From positions 186,001-250,000 of the forward strand of contig SAXG01000067.1 of NCBI GenBank assembly GCA_012932865.1: DNA of 64,000 nt, given 5' to 3'. This DNA is from Amylostereum areolatum (lineage: Eukaryota; Basidiomycota; Agaricomycetes; Russulales; Stereaceae). The notes beneath the pieces are model-generated. The model was not told where the DNA came from. It did no database searches and saw only the letters and a program-made list of their open reading frames with translations. Shown piece after piece: positions 1-10,980 of this stretch; positions within the stretch are counted from its first letter, which is position 1, and every line of letters starts with the position of its first letter. The translations under genes and the position numbers were made by a program.

Positions 1-1077
1 CGAGCTTGGTAAAGTGCCGTGCTCCCTTAAGCTTATCAACCAACTCTTGGATGAGTGGGAGCGGGTAACGGTTCTTTATTGTCATTTCATTGAGCTTTCG
101 ATAGTCTTGCACAGGGCGTAACGAGCCGTCTTTTTTCTTGATGAAGAAGAATGGGGAGGCCATGGGTGATTTGGACGGTTGGATCCGGCCAGATCTCAGG
201 TTCTCTTCCAAAAAGGCGTCCAGTTGCTTCTGCTCGTCCAATGTGAGGGGGTAAACTTTGCAATCGACCGGTTTGAAGTTAGGAGTGAGCTCAATGGCGT
301 GGTCCCATGGGTGTCGCTCAGGGAGCTTGTCGAAGTCGTCTTTGTCAAAGATGTCCTTGAATTCGTGGTACGCCGTTGGGACTCGCTCAGAGAAGGTCTG
401 TTCCTTTTTCTTAGCGTGCTCTTCAATTGCAATGTCCGATGCATGGGTCCGGATGTGGTATCTCGCTTTGTAACCATCCCAGTCGAAAGCAAACAGCTGC
501 TCGTCTTTTTCCATGTGGACTGGCTCTTCCTCCTCTTCTTCATCATCATCGATATTGAGGAGGGGAGGGGGACAAGAGCAGCTGATAGGGCATCGGTCGA
601 AGTCAATTGACCCGGATTTCCAGTCAATGTGAGGGTTATGCTTCTTCAGCCACTCATGTCCAATGAAAAGGTCCATATCTCCTAGATTGGAGACCGCCAG
701 GTCAATGTTTTCTTCATGGTCTTGAATATTTAGGCGAAGTGTGACATATTCCGTGATGGGACCTCCTGCGTTGAGAGTGCCGTCTGCATTTTGTACTGGG
801 ATTGGGCGAGCAGTCCGTCGCGTGGGGATGTGATTTTCCTGCACAAACTTCATGTTGATACACGAGCCAGTGCAACCACTGTCCAGGAGTGCGAGAGCTT
901 TGACAATGCGCTTGGAATCTACCACAAGTTGTGTGGGAATGACCGTTTGTTCCTTGGCGCTGGAGGAGCGTATGAACTGCATGGGAGTGGTGAGCTCTAG
1001 TAGAGCTTGGCATGCTAATTTGTCTTCCATGCCAGTTATCTCCTTGATGGCTTCATAAGTAGCCTCGTCACGACGTC
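1..1077 (-). CDS. Pol polyprotein, N-terminal part: retropepsin and start of reverse transcriptase (partial)
   Basis: An uninterrupted minus-strand frame runs from just after a stop near 1080 off the left edge, about 358 codons. The protease active site reads [12 protein letters not shown] at roughly 854-889; DSG is the retropepsin catalytic triplet. A flap-like stretch follows, then an acidic linker with a run of Asp/Glu at about 535-570, then the reverse-transcriptase fingers with [20 protein letters not shown] and [18 protein letters not shown] at about 15-150. The catalytic YxDD motif is beyond the edge. The frame is +1 relative to the end of gag and overlaps it by about 10 bases, so expression would need frameshifting, or the offset is a lesion. 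No start codon of its own is evident at the 5' end. Confidence 0.85.
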
Positions 1078-3002
1078 AATGGTGTGTCCAGATGCGAAGG
1101 ATTGCAATCACACTTTCGGGTTTGTCCTCCCTTAAGCAACGAAGTGTCCATTGAGCCGTTCCAGGTGTCATATAACATGATTTGGGTGCCGTGCCCCTTC
1201 CATCGCACGGCGTTGGTCCCTGACTTCACAGGGTCCATATCCAAAACCGAGTCCGTATCCAAAGCCGTATCCAAAACTGAAGCCGAAACCAATGCCGTAT
1301 CCAAAGCCGAAGGCTCACAAATCGAAGCCTGAGTATCTAAAATAACAACGGGACGCGTGCCCGTACCGATAGAGTCCGTAAGAGAAGTCATAATGGGGAT
1401 ATCCCCCGTAGTAGTACAGTCCGAATCAACAATGCGCATATGTAAACGAGAACCAGGCCACCGAGGCGCAACAAAACCAGACGAGCGAGAAACAGAAACT
1501 TGGGCTTCAGATGCCGTGTACATCGTCAGCCCCCTCAAAAACCCTCCTTCTTCTCCTTCCACCTTCGGCTGAGCTTGAAGCGCGTCCATCACGCTTTTCC
1601 AATCTTCGGCCGACAGGCTCCTAGCCCAGGCGGTGGGCGTCTCGAACGCCTGTGCTCGAGCCTCCCGCTTTGGTGGTTCCGTGTACCGGTCCCTCCCCCA
1701 CATGTCTCGGATGTTCTTCACATCCACCCTGCAGTCCCGCACCTGGTGGCCATTCTGTCCACAGCGGAAGCATCGGCCCTTAATGTCGACACGGTTGACG
1801 TCCATCGGCTGTCCTTTGCCACCGTGTACCGTGCCGGTTCCGTCGCGGCGCCATGGGACCTGTCCCCCTTGCTGCCCATTGGACGACCCTTGTCCTTTGG
1901 GTTTTTGGTTCTGCACGGGGCCGCTGCGTTGAGTTTTCAGGTCCTCCCGCTCCTGTCGCAGTCCATCAATCAGAATGATGCGCTCCTTGAGGTCCTCATA
2001 TTTCTGAGGGACGTGACCGCTGTCATAGATGGAGTCGATGGTCCGGTAGTAGATGTTGTGCTTAAGCAGCTGCATGAGGTGGATGGGGTCCTGCGCCGTG
2101 GAGTACCCAGCCTTCCTTGCCAGTTGTTCAAACCTGGCAAAGTATTCATGGGCGGTGGTACCCTTGTCTGTTTGAACCCGTCCAGTTCGACTGCGGCACG
2201 GTGCTGCTCATTGACGTCGGTGAATGCGCTTTTGAGTGCCTTGTGGAAGTCCACCCAGGCGACCATGGCTCCATTGGCTAGGTGCGCATCTTCGTACTTG
2301 GCCTTCCAGGTGCGTGCTGCCTCCCCTGTCATGTAGGTGAGGATGAAGAGTACTTTGTCCTTGTCCGTCACGAGGTCATCCTCGGCGGCTCGCATGTACT
2401 CCTCGCATGACCGCATCCAGTCGTTGAAGTCCTCTCGTTTCCCAGAGAAGCCTTCAGGAGTTTTTCGCGTGGACCTTCTTTCGAGGGGGTCTGGCGGCTG
2501 CTGCTGCTGGGGCGCTAACAGTGACCGCAGGGGGGTTGACGGTGATGGGGGGGGCGGTGACGTTGACGGTGGGGGGTGGCAGGTTAAGGGCAGCAACAAG
2601 TACGGCAGGGATGGCGACCCATTGGCCATTTACTTCCATGAGCCATGCATTGTCGGTGCCATTATTCATGTGTTGGATGGGAGAGCCCGTTTGGCCGATG
2701 ACGATGTTCCATCTTCCCCCAATTTCGGTGCAGTTGGTAAGTTCGGCGGGGAGAGGGGGTTGGGGGTCGGTGCGGACCCACTGGGCAGCCATGATTGGTT
2801 CGTCGAGGTCGGAGAAGTCTTCGTCGGTGACGGGTGGTAGGGCGGAGGCGGCGATGAGGTTGAAGTCGGCTTCAGTGAGGTCGTCTTGGCTTTCGTTGGC
2901 GAAGTACCAACTGATGCCACTTGTTTGGGTTGCTACGAAGGCGACTTCGACAGTGGTGTCTCCGAGTTGGACAAAGAAGTCGTTTCCCTTGTTCAGTGAA
3001 GC
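1068..3002 (-). pseudogene. Gag-like polyprotein with CCHC zinc knuckle, frameshifted
   Basis: The gag region is readable only by changing frame twice. The N-terminal part (about 2480-3002) contains a Pro/Val-rich segment. The middle part (about 2170-2480) holds the retrotransposon gag core with FSGKREDFNDWMRSCEEYM and TGEAARTWKAKYED. The C-terminal part (1068 to about 2167) holds the zinc knuckle CFRCGQNGHQVRDC at about 1731-1772. The first shift (near 2480) and the second (near 2167) compensate each other. A TAG at 3003-3005 separates the region in frame from an upstream open frame. Near the C-terminus there is an imperfect internal repeat of the type SxLDTAL. The pattern fits an old inactive copy, although sequence error cannot be excluded. 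Confidence 0.75.
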
Positions 3003-3497
3003 CTAGAGGGAGGGGATATATGTAGCAGTTTTCGTCCTCAACGTCGGTGTCGGAGTCAGAACTGGAGTCGGAGCCGTTGAGTCCAAACGAGGGAATTGTT
3101 TATAAGTGGGTGAGGTCGATGACCTCTGGCTGGGTGAAGGTCGATGACCTCTGGCTCTGGGTGTGGGGCTGGGGGGTGTTGCCTGGTGTAAGGAGGGTGG
3201 GTGTGGTCCGATGTCCACTGGTATTTTCTCGTTGGGCGCGTAGAAGGACTTTGGGGGTTCTCGAGTTTGTAGCGGTAGGTGACGTATGGGCAGGAGTAAG
3301 ACGTAGAGGTTTCCGTTTCCTTGTTCGCTTATTTTGAGGCGATAGAAGTGGATGTTAGAGGAGTCTTCAAGTCTTCTACGCCGAGGCGAACCTTCCATTG
3401 TGCCAGGCCCAGGGTCTTTAGATTCGTTGATGAGGGAGATGATAGCGTCGTGGCTGATGGGAGGATGAATCTTGACTTGCGAGCGCCAATCTTCCAT
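3003..3497 (-). CDS. Open frame upstream of gag in the retrotransposon (unknown)
   Basis: A 164-codon minus-strand frame begins with MEDWRSQVKIHPPISHDAI and ends at the TAG that precedes gag in the same frame. Its second half is rich in Pro, Ser and Thr. It may be the true N-terminus of gag, cut by a nonsense change, or a short upstream frame in the leader. A second overlapping frame (3329-3640, minus) competes with it, and neither shows a domain I recognise. Confidence 0.3.
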   Translation of the reverse strand: MEDWRSQVKIHPPISHDAIISLINESKDPGPGTMEGSPRRRRLEDSSNIHFYRLKISEQGNGNLYVLLLPIRHLPLQTREPPKSFYAPNEKIPVDIGPHPPSLHQATPPSPTPRARGHRPSPSQRSSTSPTYKQFPRLDSTAPTPVLTPTPTLRTKTATYIPSL

Positions 3498-3755
3498 GCC
3501 GAGCCCCAGTCGAAATGGTTACTCTGTGCAGCAGGGAAGATTTTGTCGAGGGAAGGTGGTTCTGTTATGAGATCGCAAGACGGTCTCCTCAGTCTTCTCG
3601 ACCTGTTGGCTGTCTCTTCGTCGAGGGGACACGAGCCCAAAGACTTCTAAACCGCTTTCCTTTTGCCGCTTTTACTCGTTTTCCTACACCAAAGATGCAC
3701 CTTCTACTGTCACCTCTGAGCTTTCAACTCCTGGTATTGGAGAGTCTCGAGTAGG

Positions 3756-4480
3756 TGTAACGTTTCGAGAGGAAACGTCAAGCCGGCACCGGTATACGTG
3801 CGCACGACCACAATGTCAGGGTAACGAGTCGCGTACTCTGGGGGCAACGGTCTAGGGCGGCACGGGGGAAGAACAAGGTCAGTACCAGACGGGTACTACT
3901 ACTACTACGCTACAGTACGTAGGGACGGTCGTAGGGTGGTGCAAAGAGTAAACAGATCTCGAGCTTATGTCAGCAACGACTAGTGCGACAGCACCAAGTT
4001 ACGACAAAGCTGACAGAGGAAGAGGACGACAGAGGGGAGCCGATCAGACACGGCGACAGAGAGGGAAAGCAAGCAAAGTCGGTAGAATTGACTAGCTCGA
4101 GATAGGGAATATGTACAGCGAGAGGAGCCTTATATACATGAGAGGAGAGAGACTTAGGTAAGCAACCAATACACGGCGATCAGTAAGCAGACCAAGTATA
4201 AGTAAGCAGTCGTATGTAAAAGAGCACAGCATGAGTCAGTATGTACAGCATGAGTCGGGGGAAAGGAGTCAGACCCGGGCCGAGATGAGTCACGTGGGCC
4301 CGGGTGGGATATAGATGAACCGGGTCCGGGCCGAAGTGGAGCCGGACTGGTGATAAGCCAATAAGTCCTAAAGCGTGTCGTGTAACCGATGTAAAGAAAA
4401 AAAAAATTATAGACCGTTCATGACATGAAGTGTCACTTAATATACTTGCCTCAAGCAGTGAATGTCATGTTGATCTTACA
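3756..4480 (-). repeat. Candidate 5' LTR of the gypsy element
   Basis: The stretch begins TGTAACG on the plus strand and ends CTTACA, giving the short TGTAA...TTACA inverted ends usual for LTRs. Inside, the minus strand contains a TATATAAGG box near 4125-4135, as expected for an LTR promoter driving the minus-strand element. There is no coding potential. The second LTR is outside the window, so the ends cannot be confirmed by comparison. The bases just inside the element do not give a clear tRNA primer site, which lowers confidence. Confidence 0.4.
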
Positions 4481-4958
4481 GAAGGAAAAAGCAGATCTAG
4501 TGTCATTGACATGAAATGATTCCTGGTTCTGGCACGGCACTGGCTGAAGCGCTGACAGGTTGCTTATGTCTAGTCGCTGTGACGACGGCAACAAGCGCGC
4601 CAGCTTGTTCCCAGACGATTAGTCTGCTTATAGCAGACCTTACGCTTACACAGAATACTTCCCAGCTCCTCTTCAAAACGAAACATCATATTGAAGCGTA
4701 GGTTCAAAGCTGCATGTAACACCAAGAAAACCCAAGGTTGTAATCAAGACCTGCTACGCCTACGTAGGCTCAAGGAGCCGGCCTCATATAAAACCTCGTC
4801 GTTCTTCCGGTCAGCCTACGATGTACTCTAAATGATTTTAAACCGAAAGAAAAACCGCCCTTTCCGAAACAGAGTGTGGATATACAAGCGGTGGCACTCT
4901 GTCGTAATTCTCGTAAAGGAGCAGGACTCAGGAGATGGTAGAGATTGGGTAATGTAAA

Positions 4959-4970
4959 CCTAACCCTAGA
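4959..4970 (+). promoter_or_regulatory. Telomere-repeat-like box upstream of F-box gene A
   Basis: CCTAACCCTAGA lies 172 bp upstream of the ATG at 5142. On the coding strand it reads CCTAACCCTA, the same orientation as the boxes before genes C, D and E. The rest of 4481-5141 shows no gene; it contains only an inverted repeat around 4622-4637 and ordinary intergenic sequence. Confidence 0.45.
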
Positions 4971-5141
4971 ACCGGTTTCATTTTTGTCCGCCACTGTGGC
5001 TCGGCAGCCACTAATACTGACGGTCAGTCCTCTCCCCCAACTCTGCACCCTCCAAGTACCGTCATCACCCACGCATTGCATCATTTCGGTGGCCAGATAC
5101 GAAATCATTGCTTCTCCCCCTAAAGGCTTAACGGGAGCTCG

Positions 5142-7039
5142 ATGAGGGATCCTGCAAGGTATATTGCTATCAGAGGTCCCATGACGTTGAATGTCAGCAT
5201 ATTGACGAGCATGCAGCTGGCCATCACGAAAGGAGTTCTGGCTGAGCAGCGCACACTCACAAATGCTTTGACCGAACTTTTCACCGATTGGATGAGATTG
5301 ACGATGAAATTGAGGCGATCGAGAACATGCTACTCCAAATAAAACATCACCGAAACAACATACCCCCCGTGTCCCGCCTACCTCCCGAACTCCTAGCAGA
5401 AATCTTCCGCGCTGCTCGCAATGAAGACACCGAAGAGTGTTACGAGTTCGAACTCAAGCGTCGCAGTCTCCTGAACTCCTGGATCGCCGTAAGCCAGGTT
5501 TGCCACGAATGACGTGAGGTACGCCATGGTCTATCATCACTGCACGTACCAGGACGTTACACTGAACAATGCCAACGAAGGTCTCTCTGCACTCTCACAC
5601 ACTTTGGACCCANTCTTATTCTCCCACCTATGTCGAGCAGGTGGCTCAAGAACACTATGGACAGGGCTGGTTCGTTGCCGCTCTCAGTCTACTGTCGTCA
5701 CTCGAACAAGAACACGGCCGCGCGCAACCGGGATGGTGCATACATGTATAGTATCCAATGTGATCGCATTCGAACCCTGGACATAGCAATCGACAGGTTC
5801 ATGCGCGACGCTGTTGAGCGTCCCCTGCCAGCACTCGAGACGCTCGGTATCACAATCCCGTCGTTCCCCCACTACGTTATTCCCCCCAGGCTTATCCTGA
5901 AATTCCCTCGCCTTTCCACTCTCATCATTCACAACTGCATACCACTTTGGGACAGCTCGATATTCACACAGATCACCCATCTTTCACTCAGTTTTAGCCC
6001 GTGTCAAGCTCCCGATATCAGCGCCGTCGATATCAATGCCTTCTACCAGCGGCTTTCCCATATCAACAGCATGAACCTCAAGCATTTCTTCCCCAAATGC
6101 CGCCGCAGACATCCCAATTCACCACACCCTATCATCCTCCCGGCGTCCTTATCCACCTTGAATATCATCCACCAGGAGGACCCCAAATTATTGTTCGACT
6201 TCCTCAAGGCTGTTTCTTGCCAAGACGGCACACGAATGACGGCAGACATGCGGGAGTGCACCGAGATCTACGCCGAATTCAAACCAGAGCTGGCGACGTC
6301 CTTCCATCACTATCTCGGCTCGCCTGTAGCGCTCTCCGTGGTCGTGCGGGCAGAGTGTCGGAGTGATCGCGAGTCCGACCAAATCACCGTCACGGTTGGC
6401 ACGCGGCGGACGCCATGGCCCGCCCCCGCGTCGGCCACGTCTTGGGAGCCTGTTCCTGACGACGACATTCGTATCGCGTGGGATGTATTTGGCGCAGCCC
6501 CCGAGGATCCTCCTGAGCTTAGTGTTGACGATCTCGGGGTGCCATTCAACAAGGTCCTGGACCTTTTCCTCGAGCTCTCTTCCGGCCTCGCGGATAACCG
6601 ATTCGAATGCGAGATCCTTGCGCGCGCCTCAAAGGTCCGACGCCTTCATACCTCAGAAGCCTCCTTTACACGGCTCCTGGACATATTGAAGAACGACAAG
6701 CCAGGTTCCCCTCCCTTACCACCCGACTCGATTTCATCCGCCCAAAGCATCCTTCTTCCTCAACTCGACACGTTATGCATTGTACCTAATACATGCAGTG
6801 AGATGCCTGCCAAACCAGACTACACCGACCTCGCCTAATATTTGGACGCACGAAAGCGGGCAGGCCATCCAGTGCGAGAGTTACAGGTTCCCGTGGACGC
6901 GCCAAATGAGGCGTCGGTCGAGGGTGTGCCTTCGAATGGGAGCGCAGATGCGGCGGAGACCTCGGAGGAGACCTGTATGTGGATGTTGCTGAAGGATTCG
7001 GTTTCTGTCGTGCGTTACAGCAGGGAACGGCATTATTGA
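5142..7039 (+). pseudogene. F-box protein paralogue A, disrupted
   Basis: The layout matches intact paralogues B-D: a 17-nt first exon (5142-5158), a second exon with the F-box (5217-5518) and a long third exon (5581-7039). The F-box core reads VSRLPPELLAEIF. Lesions against the paralogues are a frame offset of +1 near 5246-5252, a TGA at 5510-5512 where the others have the Trp codon of the CHHWREV motif, an undetermined base at 5613 that breaks the frame, and a TAA at 6836-6838 where the others have Glu. Beyond the TAA the frame continues in step to the family C-terminus SVSVVRYSRERHY. The long third exon otherwise keeps LRR-like spacing of Leu. The N may be a sequencing problem, but the two nonsense codons suggest a real pseudogene. 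Confidence 0.8.
5613..5613. other. Undetermined base N, probably a spurious extra position
   Basis: The only ambiguous base in the window. Leaving it out restores the third-exon frame of F-box A so that LILPPMSSR lines up with the DILLPPMSR of paralogue C. Confidence 0.7.
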
Positions 7040-7293
7040 TTAGTACTCGGCTCGGTACACACGACATACATACATACATGATACATTGACAGGTTGGAAA
7101 ACACAGGAATCGGGGTTGTACTCTACACGTGATCCGCGGTCTCTTCAGTCTTCTGCCATCTCTTCATCGGTCTCTTCCTAATCACTCACAACAAACCTAC
7201 GTCCTTGCCGTCGCACGTCGCGTTTCATCTCATCTTGATCTCATCTGAAGACCGCATACCTTCATTTCAAGGAGTACAGAACATCATTCAGTG

Positions 7294-9162
7294 ATGAGAG
7301 ACCCTACGAGGTACATCATGCCAGCACACTTGATTCGACAGCCTTACAGTGTACACATAACTGACCAGTGTCGCAGTTGGCCTTCGCGCAAGAAATTCTG
7401 GATGAAGAATGCGCGCGCTCGACTGCTTTTCAACCGTTCGTTTCATCTGTCAGAAGAAGTCGAGGACGAGATTGACGCATTGGAGGACCTACTGGCTCAA
7501 GTGAAGCGCTTCCGCAACGACTGCAAACCCGCTGTATCCCGCCTACCTACCGAGATCTTGGTCGCTATCTTCCTAGCAGCTCATGAAGACGACATTTCCG
7601 AGCGATTCATGGATCAGGATGATACAGGTCCTAGGCACTGGCTTTCTGTCGCTCAGGTTTGCCATCACTGGCGTGAGGTGCGTAGTCTGCAACCAGTTCG
7701 CGTAGGGCGATACCCTGATAGACTTTGACAAAAGGTGTCTATGCATACGCAATGCCTTTGGACCGACGTCCTATTTCCTCCAATGACACGCCAATTCGCA
7801 CAAGAAACTGCGAACAGAGCCGGGTCCATGCCGCTCTCGGTGTATTACTGCTACTCCGAGTCGGCCAAGCACAAAGACGCATATGTGCGGGGCATATGCG
7901 ACGTCGACGGCATCCAGCCCAACCGTATTCGTTTCATGCACGCTGAAATTGGCGATGAAACTTGCCCAACTCTAGAACGTCCCCTCCCGTCTCTCGAAAG
8001 TCTCCGACTGACGAATAAGAGCGGCTCGTACCGCATTCGGATTGTCGGCGACCTTGACACACTCTTCCCTCGACTTTCCTCCCTCAGAATCCACAACTGT
8101 GTCATACCATGGGATAGCACCGTATTTTCCCAACTGAGCCATCTTTCGCTCTCATTCTACCCCCACTATCATCTTTTGTCCCTCGAGGAAATAAATGACC
8201 TTTTTCGACAGCTTTCCCGTGTCGAAAGCATGAGCATCCAACACCTCCGCTTCTACACCGCTACATCACTCGTAGTTCTTCCTACATCCCTGTTGTCCCT
8301 CCACATCACCGAAAGGAAGAATGCCGATGAAGGGTTCAAGTTCGCGAAGAGTATCGCTCGCCAAGACCGTACACGCATCACGATAGATGTGCGGGAATGC
8401 GCCGTCGAATCCATTTACCTGGAAGATGTGTGGAAAGCGTCCTCCGATTGTCACCTAGGCGCATTCCCCCCCGCTGCACTTTCGGTGATGAAGGAGGAAG
8501 ATCGTCGGGAAGACCGCGAGTTCACTCAAATGACTCTCACTATTGGCGTGCGTCGAACGCGCTGGCCCTCTCCTCCGTCATCCACATCTTGGGAGCCCAT
8601 TCCAGACGACGACATCCGCATCTCTTCGGACCGAGTCTCGGAGGATTTCTCGGGAGAGTATTTCGACCTTGAGATGGACGATCTCGGGATATCGGTCGAC
8701 GAGGTGTTGGACCTCTCTCTCGACTTTCCCCGCGGCGATTCTGCCTTCAACGCATTCGAACGCGAGCTGCTTGCTTGCGCGTCGAAGGTCCAACGCCTGC
8801 ACACGTCGGAGCAAACCCTCGCGCTCCTCGTGGAAATCCTCAAAGGCGGCGACTCCGGTTCTCCCTCTTCCCCAGCAAATTTCCTTCTTCCTTACCTGGA
8901 CACGCTGTGCGTCGTCCCCTGTAAAATCAAAACCAAACCCAACTACGCCGAGCTCGCCGAATACTTGGACGCGCGCAAAAGGGCTGGTTGCCCGGTGCGC
9001 GAGCTGCAGATTCCCATGAGTGTGCCGCGGGACGTGGTCCAAGGTGTTTCTTTGAAAGGCGAAGCAGAGACAGTGGTTGGGATTGCGGACGAGACACATA
9101 TGTGGAAGCTGCTGAGGGACTCGGTTTCCGTTTTGCGCCATAGTAGAGAAGGGTACTACTGA
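7294..9162 (+). CDS. F-box protein paralogue B (three exons, 581 aa)
   Basis: Exons are 7294-7310, 7377-7677 and 7735-9162; the sum is in frame and gives 581 residues. The F-box lies at about residues 58-105: PAVSRLPTEILVAIF followed by WLSVAQVCHHWREV. F-box proteins of this kind bind SKP1 and present substrates to an SCF ubiquitin ligase; the substrate here is unknown. The remaining 470 residues have irregular leucine-rich repeats (for example LFPRLSSLRIHNC) as in basidiomycete F-box/LRR-like proteins. The C-terminus SVSVLRHSREGYY is shared with C, D and E. The ATG at 7294 was chosen because the same 17-nt exon encoding MRDPx begins every paralogue. It follows A by 254 bp and, unlike A, C, D and E, has no telomere-like box. 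Confidence 0.88.
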
Positions 9163-9416
9163 TTCAACTTCAGCATGTTCGTAGTTGTCTCTGGCGAGTG
9201 CCTTTCCGAGTCTGCCATATACGCTTAGGTGGCGGGCGATAGAACGAGCATGAAACGAGGAAGTTTCCTGGGATGTCGGGGTGCATCATATCTCCATTAT
9301 CGTTGGTAAATAGCGTAGAAAGGAGGATGCAGAGATCATCCCCCAAGTCGTGAGCACCGTACTCAAGAGATGCGAAGCGGACGACGGACAAACGTACACC
9401 TTATATCCCCTGCACC

Positions 9417-10210
9417 TCAAACGGCCTCCGATGGATCGATATTCTCCTCTGCCGGGGTCTTTCCCATTCGCGAATCCCCCGCCACCGTATCCGCTTCCGA
9501 CCCAAGCCTCTCCTTCTCCTCCTGTACCACCACCGACCCCGGCTTCGCCGCCTCGATCCAAAACGCCGGATACCGCCTCTGCACATTATTCACCAGCAAC
9601 GCCACTGCGAGCGCGAGCGCACTCGACAGCAACACCACGGGAATAAAGTACCACCCAAGCTCCGTGAACGCGTCGTCGACGGAGGGAAGCACGGCGGTCG
9701 CGCCCGCGGGCGGATGGGTCGTGCCGGTTATTTGCATCGCGACGATCGTGGTCGCACAGGAGATGGAGGCGGAGAGCCAGCGGAGAGAGGCGAAGCGGGC
9801 GGGCGGGAGAAGGTGGAAGAGCTTCGTGATACAGACACCGAGAACGGCGCCGATAGCGTGCCCGCCGACGAGGGCGCGAGGCTGAGCGAGCGGGGCATCG
9901 ATCGCGCCGTAGATGAGCACCGCCGACGCACCCTAAGCGCAAAGTCAGTGAAGTGAAACGAGGGGGTAAGAGATGGGCAACGCACGTAGCTGGCGACGAG
10001 GAGCGGGACGTGGCGGTCGAGGAAGTATTGCGCCTGGCCGAAAACGGCCATGATGACGGACAGCCCACAGAAGGCGCCGATCCAGGACCAGAACCACACG
10101 ACGTACTCCGGTCTCTTAGGCGGGGGCGTGGCACGGTATCCGAACCAGCGCGAGAGGTAGGGCGGGAAGCGGGCGAAGACGTTGGGGCGGGCGTGGGGGG
10201 CGGAGGACAT
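9417..10210 (-). CDS. HPP family integral membrane protein (246 aa)
   Basis: Two exons, 9986-10210 and 9417-9932, with a GTGCGT donor and TTAG acceptor; the sum is in frame. The signature TGTTHPPAGATA, which names the HPP family, is in exon 2. Four hydrophobic segments are visible: FWSWIGAFCGLSVIMAVFG, the segment after the intron beginning GASAVLIYGA, WLSASISCATTIVAMQI, and WYFIPVVLLSSALALAVALL. The N-terminal region with RPEYVVWFWSWIG is typical of the fungal members. Some HPP proteins transport nitrite in chloroplasts, but the fungal role is not established. The tail after about residue 205 is hydrophilic and probably cytosolic. The start is the only in-frame ATG before the first membrane segment. 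Confidence 0.9.
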
Positions 10211-10980
10211 GGTCTGCGATGCTGGGGTCCCGCAAGTCCGTCGTATTGCTTTATATGTCGCCCCCGTCGAGGTTACCGTGCCGCTGTGGGAAGAACCGGC
10301 TATCGTGATGGGCGGTCATACGACAGAAAGGACGTTGAGGGCAAAGGTGTTGGAAGCAAACATCGAAAGCGCAGACGTTGCTGACTCGCTATTGGCTGTA
10401 GCCTGTCGTCCACCACTCTCGGCCGTGGCTCCAACTCCCGTCTTGAATTGAGTATACGCAACATCGGGCGGGGACGGTAAAAGGCAATGAGATAACTATC
10501 CTAGCATGTAGTAGTATCCCCGAAAGCACACAGTCCACATACACTCCGTACTCGGAAGATCATTGGATAGACGGACGGTTTTGTCGCCCGCGTCGGCGTG
10601 AGCGTTGCATCCTCTTGCATGGCGCCCAGCCCAGGGCCAAAAGCTGTGGTAAGTGATTTATCATAAGCCCCCAGAACCGACAGTGATAACTTTTTTCTAG
10701 TACGTACTACAAAATTGATGCAAATGAAGGTGCCTACACAGTAACCGAGCGAGCGAGCGTAGGGAATCAGATGGACCATGCAAGTACCCTCATCGAGTCT
10801 GAATCGTCTCCCTATGCCATGCCCACCGTGATGCATCAGAAACTGCAAGAGATTTGGTCCACTCCCCCGCTCAGACGGCGACTGTGAAGAACAAGGAATT
10901 GATGCATGTACATACATATATATTTCTCGGGCAGAAACAGCTCCGAAGTACACGACAAGTAGAATAAAGTCAACCACCAC
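10211..10980. other. Intergenic: HPP promoter and aminotransferase 3' flank
   Basis: No supported gene. Both neighbours are on the minus strand, so this holds the HPP promoter at the low end and the 3' untranslated region of the aminotransferase at the high end. Only a short ATACATATATAT run near 10908-10922 stands out. Confidence 0.6.

Larger units (their letters stand above)
1..4480 (-). mobile_element. Ty3/gypsy LTR retrotransposon, decayed, cut by the left window edge
   Basis: The minus strand carries, in order from high to low coordinates, a candidate LTR, a gag-like region with a CCHC zinc knuckle, an aspartic protease and the start of a reverse transcriptase. Protease before reverse transcriptase, together with the [16 protein letters not shown] reverse-transcriptase signature, places it in the Ty3/gypsy (Metaviridae) group. 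The rest of pol (RNase H, integrase) and the second LTR lie outside the window. Gag is split over two reading frames and has an in-frame stop, so this copy looks inactive. It lies just upstream of the F-box cluster. Confidence 0.9.
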
